NCBI GenBank assembly: GCA_022578965.1
Contig: MU400856.1
Span: 1 to 31,068 of the forward strand
Direction of reading: 5' to 3'
DNA length: 31,068 nt
Origin: Xylaria sp. FL1777
Lineage: Eukaryota; Ascomycota; Sordariomycetes; Xylariales; Xylariaceae
The notes below the pieces were generated by a model. That model saw nothing but the letters and a program-made list of their open reading frames with translations. It was not told where the DNA came from and did no database searches. Positions within the stretch are counted from its first letter, which is position 1; every line of letters begins with the position of its first letter. Of the stretch, positions 23,016-31,068 are shown in pieces. Made by a program: the position numbers and the translations under genes.

Positions 23016-23302
23016 TATTAAATGGGCTTTGTATAATTGTACGTTTAACATATATGTGCTAAAACAAAGTACAATAATCTTTGTATTATAAGCTGTTTAT
23101 ATTTTATATGTTTAAAAAAAGAAAAGGTTTATATAAAGCAAAGGTTCTTTTTTATATGTAAAAACTTTGCTAGTATATAAGCTAAGCTAATACTAAAATT
23201 ACCTCGGTTTATGCAATAGCCTTTGCATAAAGTAGTCTTTATGTAAAACTTATCGTACGTACTATATATAGAAGTTATAATTAATAACTAGTTATTTTAA
23301 CA
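23016..23302 (-). repeat. 3' LTR of copia element B (287 bp)
   Basis: It is the left LTR, and therefore 3' because pol reads on the minus strand. It carries more T and A than the right copy, for example TTTATATAAAG against TTCGTACGAAG. All 33 differences from 30103-30389 are transitions. Beside it at 23310-23319, the minus strand has a run of ten A that may be the polypurine tract, but a TAGCTAA block separates it from the LTR. Confidence 0.93.
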
Positions 23303-24639
23303 TTAGCTATTTTTTTTTTAGTTGTAATTTCCCTCGTATAATGCTATTTAAAAAAAATAAAAAAAAATAGTCCTATAAAAAGTTAAACATTTAATACTTT
23401 AGTTCTTGCAAAAAAAAGGTTGCTTATATGTTTGCTTTTTTTAAACTTTATAGTTATACAAAGCTTAGGTTTAAAAGTAGTTGCTTTTTAAGTAAAGTAC
23501 TTAAACCTTTGTGCGGTTTAATTATTGCTAGCATAATTAAAGTCCTTTATTTTTATTATTGTATAGCTAACTAATGTTAGCTAATAATATAAAGTAGAGT
23601 ATTAGTAGTAAGCAATTTATATTAAGGTTAATTAAGGGTTCTTTTTTTGTATAGCAGCAAGTTTAGTAATGTACTAAAGTACGAAAGCTGGGCTTTGTTT
23701 ATAAAAAAAGCTTAAATTCTGCAGTGCTTTTTGTTGCCTTTATATTTTCAGACCTTTTATTTTATATAGCTGCTTATTTTGCTATTAGCTGCTTTATACG
23801 CATATATACATATTTATAACAGCTTTACACTTAGTTATTTTCATATATATACTTATATATATATATATATATACTTATATAATAGCTGCTTTACTATAGT
23901 ATAACATTAATAGTTGCTAGCTTTGCATTATAAGCTAAAACAGTAATTATAACGTTATATAACTACTAACTAGTAATCTTAGTAATTAATTATTTTTTTA
24001 GTTGCTATATATAAATATATATATTTGTTTTTTTTTCGTATAGCTTATTATTTAAGTAGTTTGGTAATAATTATTTATTATACAAAAAATAACAAGTTTT
24101 AAGTTGTATTAATACTTTTAGTTAATATTAAGGTTTAAATTCTATATAGTGCCTCGATTACTTTTATTGTAGCCTAAATAATTTGTTATAAAAGCTACTT
24201 TTATGCAGTACTTATTTAGTTATATAGCATTATAGTTGCTCTGTGCGGCTAAAATGCTTATATAAACTACAAAAGCTTTTTATTTTAGGGTTACTAATAA
24301 GTAATAAAATTCTAAAGTAATATGTGTACTATATACGTTTAATAATTATATAATGCTTATTATAATTATTATGCTTAAATAAATAAAGAAAAATTAAATG
24401 TTATATAGTAGTTTAATAAAAAAAATAAAAAGAAATGTTAAGCATTTATATATAGCTTAAAGGATAGTTATACAAAAAGAAATATAAGATTTGCGATGTT
24501 TTATAGTTTTTAGTGTTTTTTTTAAAATTAAATATATTTGCTTGTTGCTTTTTTACTTATTATATAATTATTGTAACGATTTCTGTACAAAAGTATTCTT
24601 TTAACTCTCTTTTTTAATTTGTTTATATAAAAGTTGTTT
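23303..24639 (-). other. 1.3-kb 3' region of copia element B, no domain recognised
   Basis: This lies between the apparent end of pol and the 3' LTR and is long for a copia element, where 3' untranslated regions are usually short. It keeps more C and G than the pol region, for example at 23660-23700 and 23195-23260. It contains a perfect (TA)10 run at 23854-23873. I see no open frame in it. It could be a long untranslated tail, a decayed extra gene or a captured fragment. Confidence 0.5.
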
Positions 24640-25920
24640 TTACTTTCTTTTTATAAATGCTTTTATTTATACAGTTAGCTAGTTTATAAATATTAGGGTT
24701 TTTAGCGCTTAGTTTAATGTTTTTTTTGTAAATACGTTAGCTAAATTATTTTTACTATTAATTTATTATATTTTAAAAATTTCTTTTCTTTTGTATAACT
24801 CTTTAAGTAATATAATATTAATTATAAAGCGTTTTTTTTAAGTAGTTTCTAGCTTTATTAAACAGTTATACAACAATTTTAAGTTTAAACATAGTATAGC
24901 AAAAATTAAAGGTATTTTTAGCGTAGCTATAATTTTTTAAAACGTTATATAAAGGGCTATAGCACTATTAAAGCTATTTATTATGCTATATAATTTATTA
25001 GCTAGCATACTTTATGTTATTTGTTTATATTTGCTAAAGTTTTAATATATAATGTTTTTTTTAATTTTAAAAGCTAAGTTTTTTTTTATATAGTGCTTTA
25101 TTGCAAATATAATAATAAATTTAAGTTATAAAGTTATATTAGTATTATTTATAAATAAACTATCTATAAAAATAAATAGTTTTATATAGCTTAAATCTAG
25201 AAATATAAATGTTAATTTGCAGTTATAATTATTTATTTGCTATTTAACTTTACGGTTTAAATTTTTAATATTTGCTAGTGCTAAATTAATTACTTAAGCA
25301 GCAGCTACAAAGTTATATGTAGCTTTTAGTTAGTAAATGTTGCTTATATAAACGCTATGTATACATTAAAAAACATATTACTATGCAGCATTTTTTATAT
25401 AAAAGTTAATTAAAGCTAATTAGTTTGCTTAGCCTTTTTACGTAAGCGTTATATTTTTTTTATACAAAAAAATAACTTAACTACTGTTAAATTTAATAAA
25501 GTAATCTTATTATAAAGTTTTTTTTAGCTTTATATAAAACTTTGCTTTATATAATTCATGTTTTTTTTTCGCTAAAAATTTAAGTGTAGCAAAGCTAAAC
25601 GTATTGTTTGTTTATAAACCTATAATACTAAATTTATACGAATGTTCTAATATAAACAATAAACATAAGTTATATATAAAAATTATTATACTAAGTTTTT
25701 TATAGTAATATTAATAATAAGTTTTAAACTAATATAGCTTTAATTTAGCTAAGCTATATAATAGTTATATAATCTATATAATAGTTTTTTTAAAATACTT
25801 TAAAACAAGTTTAAAAAGTAATTGTGCAAGGATTTTTTATGCAAGTTTGTTTTTTAATTATACGTATACTTATATAATATTTTAAAGTTTGCTTAAAGTA
25901 TTAAAGTTTTAAATTAGCAA
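24640..25920 (-). pseudogene. copia pol: end of RT and RNase H (RIP-degraded)
   Basis: One minus-strand phase gives a continuous match to fungal copia pol. The RT catalytic box reads GL-stop-TNNTF, the decayed GLQTDDTF, with the two catalytic D codons (25608-25603) now N. Then come IKFNSS (usual LKFNG) and AYI-like and LKATYNFVAAAQV (usual PEASFDLSFAAQ) phrases near 25,330. RNase H follows with FIFIDSLFINNT (usual FVDGSFANN), IT-stop-SMLANKLY (usual VTRSVLASELY), CLNLKLLYNCL (usual CTDSxSLYDCL) and NNLANVFTKK at 24750-24721 (usual NPADxMTK). The frame closes at about 24640. Stops fall where Q, R and W are usual. Confidence 0.93.
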
Positions 25921-28900
25921 AAAGCCTAAAGCTAGCAATAATTATTAGCTTATTTGCTAAATTATTAGCAATTAAGTTAATATAGTTTTTTTTTTTGTAT
26001 TATTATAGCTTTATATAACTAATTTAAACTTTTTGTATAGCTTAGTTGTTTTTTTTTTGATTTTTTATATAAAGCAAAACTTAAAAATTTAAGTGTTATT
26101 ATGTTTGTTTAAATTATATTTTATAAACTAAAAAATATCTTGTATAACAAGGTTATTAATTTCTATAGCGTTTGATTTTTTAAATAAAGCGCTAAAAGTA
26201 CTAATAATGCTATTTTTGCGCAATTTTACTACTAAAGCGTAGTTTTGTTTCTTTTTTAGAATTAAGAACAAATTACTAATGTTTTATATAAACATTATAA
26301 AAAAGTTTTTAGCTTTTTTAAGTTTTCTGTGTTTTTTTTGTATAGCTAATTTTATAGCTAGTTTTATAGCAGTTATATTTTTTTTTTTACTATTTACTAA
26401 AATATGTTTAGTTATATAATAATATAACTTAACTTATGTTTATTTAAAGCAAATTAAGCTGTTTATAAAGTTAATAATTATGTTAGGTTTTTTAATTAAT
26501 TATATTTTGTATAGTTTTTTTTAGCTTTATTTTTTGCGCTATATAAAGATTTTACTGCGTAAAAGTAAAAATAATACTTTATATAAAGCTAGCTTATTAT
26601 GTTTATAAATTACATAGCTAATTTTAATTTTTGTTTGTTTTTTGCAAAGCATTTTTATAGCTTTTTTAACTGCTTTAGCTTTTTATATAATATTTAGCAA
26701 AAAAAAAAAGTCTTAATTAACCCTTAAATATGCTTTAAATATAAAAAGCATTAAAACTAAGCTATTAAGCTTTGTAGTATTATTTAAAGCTTTAACTGCT
26801 ATTTATAAAATTAACTTATTTTTTATATAATAACTTAGTTTAGCTTTTAATATATTATATATATAATAAAGAAGTTTATATGCTTTTTTTATTTTATTAA
26901 TAGCTTAATAAGCTTTAATAAGTATTTTTTAGTACTTTATATTTATAATTTTAGCTTAGTTTTAAAATTCTTTAAATAAAAAGTTTATGCTAAGGTTATA
27001 TATAACATAGTTTAAAAGTCTTTAATATATATTAATTTAGCACTTATATAAAGCTTTTTAAGCGTTTTATATAAATATAGATTTTAAAAATATAGCTGCT
27101 TAAAACAATATAGCTGCATTAATTATATATAAAACTTGTTTGTTATTTATTTGTATAACATTAATTATAACTTTATAATTAAAGTTATAGTTATTTTTAA
27201 TTATAAACTTAAAACAATAAAGTGCTTAGTTATATAATTAGCAATAATAGTAAAACTTTTAAATTTTTTTTAAAGCAAAACAATTAATATTATAGCTTGT
27301 ATAACTAAGCATGTTATATAATTTTTTTGTATAAAAATGTTTAAAGCATTTATAAAGCTTTTAAAGTTCTGTTTTTATAAAGTATAAACTTGCTTTATAT
27401 AAGCTAATATTAAAAAATAAGTGTTTTTATTTTTATATAATAAAAATAATTTTTTTGTTTTGTTATATAATAATATTTTTTGTATTATTAAAGTATGCTT
27501 TTAAGCAATTAGCATTTTTTAATAAAAATAAAAAAAAAGTAAAAATATTTAAAACATAATATATAGTTATACTAAAAGCATTTTTTATTTATATAGTGCT
27601 TATAGCACTTATAGTATTATTTTTGCTAAAACAAATATAAGTGCTACTTAAAGTTTAACTAACTTTTATATAAAAATATATTTAAAAGTATGCTTTTAAT
27701 TAAGCTTTTTTTATTATTAAATAATTAAAAGCACTAGTATTTTAAAGTTTATTTTAGTAGTTTATATAATAATAATTGCTTAATATAAACTAATTATATA
27801 GTATTATTGTTTTATAGTTTTAAATATTTTTTTTTGTTATATAATAAAAAAATATGTTGTTTATTAAATATTAAGTAATCTAGTTATTAAATTTCTTATT
27901 AATATTTTTAGCACTATTATTTAACTTTAAATATTTTTTGCATTTTGCTACGTACAAAAAGAATTCTTTTAAAGTAAGTTTTTAGCTATAAATCATTTTA
28001 TGCAAATTAAAGAATATGTTTTTTACACAAGCTCTTTTTTAAGAAGTATAGCATATTAACTAGTAGCTTTTTTTTTAGCAAATAAAGCATTTCTTATTTA
28101 TATAAAAGTTTTAGTTCTTTTAGTTATAGCTTTAAAAGTAGCTTAACTATTTAATTAGTTAACTTAATAATTTTAGTATAAATTTAAGTTGTTAGTTTTT
28201 TGTATAGCTATAATTATATTTTTAGTTTATAAAGTATAACTTATTGTTTTTTTATATAAAAGTTTTTGCTATACTATTTAATGTTATACGTAAGTATGCT
28301 TATAAGTTAATAAAAAATTTTTCGTATATAAGTTTTTAAAAAATTAATGCTATAGTTAACTTTAGTATACTTTAATATGCTTATATAACGTTTATATTTA
28401 GTTAAATTTTGCTTTAATAACTAGTATTAAACGTTTGCTATACTTTTTTAAGCTTATTAAGCATTAATTTAAATATTTTATATAAAGCTAAGTTTAAGTT
28501 TTTTTTTTTTATTTGTACAAAAAAAACTGTTGTTTAGTTAGCTTAATACTAGCTATAGTTTATATTAATATTAAAGTAAATATTTATTATATAGTATATT
28601 TTACTTTAAGTTTTGTTTAAACTAATATAGTTAATAAAAAAGTTTTTTGTATAACCTTTTAAAATACATAAAAATATAGCGTAATATTAGTTTTTTGTAA
28701 TTTTAATATGTTAGTAAGCAGCAATAAATAAATAAGCTTTATTATATAATAAGTTATATAGCTTGCTTATATAGTTTTAGCTTAAGTTTTAGCTTTTTTA
28801 AAAAGCAATATATTTATTAAAGAATATAAATTTATTTTATACGAACTTTATTAAAAATAAGTTAAAAAACGTGCTTTTAATAGCTAGATTTAATGTTATA

Positions 28901-30102
28901 TAAACATATGTTTTTTGCTTTAGTATTTGCAGTAAATAATGCTAAACAAGATATTTATATACTAGTTAAAAAATTAGTCCGTAGTTTGCTTTTGTTATAT
29001 AAAGATTAAATAGCTTAAAAAGATTTTAATGTTTAATACTTAGCTAGATTAATTATAATTAGTGTTTATGTTATTACGTTTAAAATTATACGTTAAAACT
29101 TAAGTTTTTAAAAAGTAGTTTAGTATATAAATAGTTTAAAAAGTTTTAACTATTATATAAAAAGATATTTAGCTATTAGCTTAATGTTAAAAATATTGCT
29201 AATAGTTAAATAGTTATTATATAATAAATATTCAGTAGTTTTTTTAATTTCCTAATTATAAAGTCTTTATAAGCTATTTTTATAAGCTTTTAAATTATAG
29301 TTGTTTTTAACGTTAGATAAATTTTTTTTAACTTAAGGTTTTTAAGCAAAGCGCTTTATATGCTTTAATAAATTTTCTAAAAATAATCTTTTGTTTATTT
29401 TTTAAAGATTTTAGCGAACTTTTTTTAAAAGTAGTCTAATAGTTTATAAAAATATAAATAGTTAGCATAATAAAATATTAGCTTAATATTTAGTTCAATT
29501 TTAATTATACAGCTAAAATTAATTTTTTGGCTTTATATTTTGAAATTAATTTAAGCATTTATTTGTTGTGCGTTTATTAGAACATTTTTAGCTAAATTTT
29601 TATACATAAAAATAACTAGCTTTAACTTTAAAAGCATTATAAACAGTTGTTTGTTTTTTTAAAACATAGTAAATTTAGCTAAATTATATAATATATTTAA
29701 TTTTATATTTAAATTATATAAATTGCTGTTTTGCTTTTATATAGCAGTATAATTAATATATTACTTAGTGTTTGTATAGCAATATAGTTAAAGAAATAAC
29801 AAAGTTGCTTGCTATTTTCTTTATTTTGTTTTTAGTACTAATAAACAAGTTAAAAGTTTAGTTTTTATATATAAATAAATTAGATTTTTTTTTTTTTTTT
29901 TTATACGTGCTTATTTTAGCTAATTAAAGAAAATAAACTAAACAATATATTTGTACGTTAAAAAAAAAACAAACGCAATACAAAAAACAAATCTTTTTTT
30001 AACAAGTTAAAATAAAAGTATATTATATAACTTTATTATTATTTTAGCTAATTTATAGTTTGTTGCAAATGAGTTAAAAGTGCAAATATAACTACTAATT
30101 AA
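25921..30102 (-). pseudogene. copia upstream region: gag, protease, integrase and RT start expected, not individually resolved
   Basis: By element structure this 4.2 kb should hold gag, protease, integrase and the RT N-terminus. I could not place an integrase HHCC or GAG-pre-integrase motif with confidence. The plus strand is T-rich throughout, as expected for minus-strand coding. The region just inside the 5' LTR reads TTAATTAGTAGTTATATTTG on the minus strand and should include the primer-binding site, now unrecognisable. A T-run lies at 29,887-29,902. No other structure seen. Confidence 0.55.
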
Positions 30103-30389
30103 TATTAAATAAGCTTTGTATAATTGTATGTTTAATATATATGTGCTAAAATAAAGTATAATAATTTTTGTATTGTAAGCTGTTTATATTTTATATGTTT
30201 AAAAGAAAAAAAAGTTCGTACGAAGCAAAGGTTCTTTTTTATGTATAAAAACTTTGCTAGCGTACAAGCTAAGCTAATACTAAGATTACCTCGGTTTATG
30301 CGATAGCTTTCGCACGAAGTGATCTTTGTGCAAAACTTATCGTACGTACTATACATAGGAGTTATAACTAATAACTAGTTATTTTAACA
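30103..30389 (-). repeat. 5' LTR of copia element B (287 bp)
   Basis: It is the right LTR, and 5' for a minus-strand element. It is less mutated than the left copy and keeps CG-containing words such as TTCGTACGAAG, TTCGCACGAAG and ATCGTACG. It would have carried the promoter of the element. An open frame of 74 codons at 30356-30132 lies wholly inside this LTR. It is absent as an open frame from the sister LTR and is unlikely to be a gene. Confidence 0.93.
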
Positions 30390-30394
30390 AGTAT
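30390..30394. repeat. Target site duplication AGTAT, right of copia element B
   Basis: It directly follows the LTR end TTTTAACA and is identical to 23011-23015. Beyond it the gypsy RT resumes. Confidence 0.93.
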
Positions 30395-31068
30395 AATATT
30401 TATTTAAAATATTAATTGCTATAAATTATTTTGCTTAGCTAATGTTTTTTTTTATAATTATTAATAAAATAAAGAAATATTTATTTATAATAATAATTAT
30501 GTTTAATAATTAATAATTAATTATTATTTGCTATACTAGTTTTTTTTTTTATTAATTAGTTGTTTTTTATTTTTTATTTTAAGTACTAGCACTATAAAAT
30601 ATTTAATAAATAATTAAAATTTTTTTAGAAATTCTTTTGCTAAATTTTTTTAAATGTATTTTTATAAAGCGTTTGTTTTATTTAAGCTTATATAGTATAC
30701 TTAATAAAGCTTTAGTTAATATTTTTTCTTAATAAAAATGTAGTAATTTTATAAGCTATGTTTAAAAAGTTTTTTTTTTTTTTTTTTAAATAGTTTATAA
30801 AATTTATAATATATTTTTAGTATTTTGTTTAGAATTTTTTTTATAATTTTTCTGATTTTTTTGCTTTGTTTTTTATTTTTTTAATTAATAGTTTTTGCTT
30901 TTTATTAAATTAAAAAGTTATTAGTTTTTAGCTATAGTATTTTTAAAATAATATTATAATTAAATATATTAGTAATATTTAATATAATTTGTTTTTTATG
31001 TTTTTATATAAATATATTAAAAAGTTTAGTTTTTTTAAATATATAACTATTATTATAGCTAAAAGTGC
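30395..31068 (-). pseudogene. gypsy pol of copy X: RT N-terminal part (RIP-degraded)
   Basis: On the minus strand, 30640-30580 reads KEFLKKIL...FYSAS, like KEFLxKNLxxGFIRPSSSP at the RT start. Positions 30450-30395 read NIS-stop-AK-stop-FIAINILNKY, like the LSxAKxFTxLDxxxAY motif that carries the first catalytic aspartate, here N. Joining this end to 23010 through a single AGTAT continues the frame into TIKI and then to YLNN. From 30620 onward the sequence repeats positions 1-451. No other feature before the right edge. Confidence 0.85.
30620..31068 (-). repeat. Direct repeat shared by gypsy copies X and W (partner 1-451)
   Basis: This is the right-hand partner of 1-451, in the same orientation. 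The poly-T tract is 2 bases shorter here. It runs off the window edge. It proves that X and W belong to one family and gives the overlap needed to join their halves. Confidence 0.9.

Larger units (their letters stand above)
23016..30389 (-). mobile_element. Element B: full-length Ty1/copia LTR retrotransposon, RIP-degraded
   Basis: This is a complete element of 7,374 bp with 287-bp LTRs and the exact 5-bp duplication AGTAT. The LTRs begin TATTAAAT (originally TG) and end TTTTAACA. They differ by 33 transitions and nothing else. Its pol is on the minus strand and has the copia order, with RNase H after RT and closest to the 3' LTR at the left. The RT and RNase H phrases match the fungal copia group with QTDDT at the RT catalytic site and TRSxLASELY in RNase H. 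It sits inside the RT of gypsy copy X and is therefore younger than X. No intact coding frame remains. Confidence 0.95.
4329..31068 (-). mobile_element. Ty3/gypsy chromovirus copy X, 3' part, interrupted by elements A and B
   Basis: On the minus strand, from right to left, the readable pieces are RT (30600-30395, then 23010-22700), RNase H (22400-22152, then 7187-7120), integrase (6880-5745), chromodomain (5696-5569), polypurine tract (4882-4870) and 3' LTR (4866-4329). The order and the C-terminal chromodomain place it in the chromovirus branch of Ty3/gypsy (Metaviridae). Two LTR elements interrupt it at 7188-22147 and 23016-30389. Its 5' part lies off the right edge. Combined with W, the full-length family member would be about 7.7 kb. 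Confidence 0.9.

Noticed and set aside
30132..30356. 74-codon minus-strand open frame
   Set aside because: It is entirely within the 5' LTR of element B and is not open in the sister LTR, so it is chance.
1..31068. Mitochondrial, plastid or Plasmodium-like genome as the source of the AT richness
   Set aside because: The window consists of LTR retrotransposons with transition-only divergence and no organellar genes, tRNAs or rRNAs. A RIP-affected fungal nuclear region explains it fully.
1..31068. The end repeats (1-451 and 30620-31068) as LTRs of one 31-kb element
   Set aside because: In X the repeat lies just upstream of the RT core, so it is internal pol sequence. The gypsy LTRs are at 3308-3796 and 4329-4866.

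Overview
This window is a fully repeat-filled, extremely AT-rich block of a filamentous ascomycete (Pezizomycotina) genome, of the AT-isochore / heterochromatin type. No intact gene was found. Three pairs of repeated sequences were aligned by hand and differ almost only by C/T and G/A transitions: 43 in 304 bp, 33 in 287 bp and 24 in about 449 bp, with no transversion seen. This is the mark of repeat-induced point mutation (RIP). Coding frames are full of TAA/TAG stops and show D-to-N, E-to-K, S-to-L and W-to-stop changes, but their length and phase are preserved, so degraded domains can still be read through the stops.

Layout, left to right. (1) 1-3796: the 5' half of a Ty3/gypsy element on the minus strand (copy W). 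Its 5' LTR is 3308-3796, and the rest lies beyond the left edge. (2) 3797-4328: a 532-bp spacer of unknown origin. (3) 4329 to the right edge: a second copy of the same gypsy family, also minus strand (copy X). Its 3' LTR is 4329-4866, followed by a chromodomain, integrase, RNase H and reverse transcriptase (RT) read leftward. X is split by two later insertions. (4) 7188-22147: a 14,960-bp LTR-flanked element (element A) with 304-bp LTRs and a 4-bp target duplication ATAG, sitting in X's RNase H region. (5) 23016-30389: a 7,374-bp Ty1/copia element (element B) on the minus strand with 287-bp LTRs and a 5-bp target duplication AGTAT, sitting in X's RT. (6) 30395-31068: X resumes, and its last 449 bp match 1-451 of W.

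The nesting is supported by reading frame. If element B plus one AGTAT is removed, the gypsy RT frame runs straight through the junction. If element A plus one ATAG is removed, the RNase H frame also runs straight through. W and X are complementary halves of one family: about 3.3 kb of 5' internal sequence from W and 3.4 kb of 3' internal sequence from X, with two LTRs of about 0.5 kb, imply a full-length element of about 7.7 kb.

The main unknown is element A. Its LTRs, polypurine tract and target duplication mark it as an integrase-inserted LTR element. It is about twice the usual size, and by eye I found no RT, integrase, RNase H or protease in its 14.35-kb interior, although these domains are readable in both neighbouring elements at similar decay. 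Several minus-strand stretches in A look like large decayed open frames of unrecognised protein. No tRNA, rRNA, CRISPR array or host gene was seen. All readings are manual and conceptual, without any database search.
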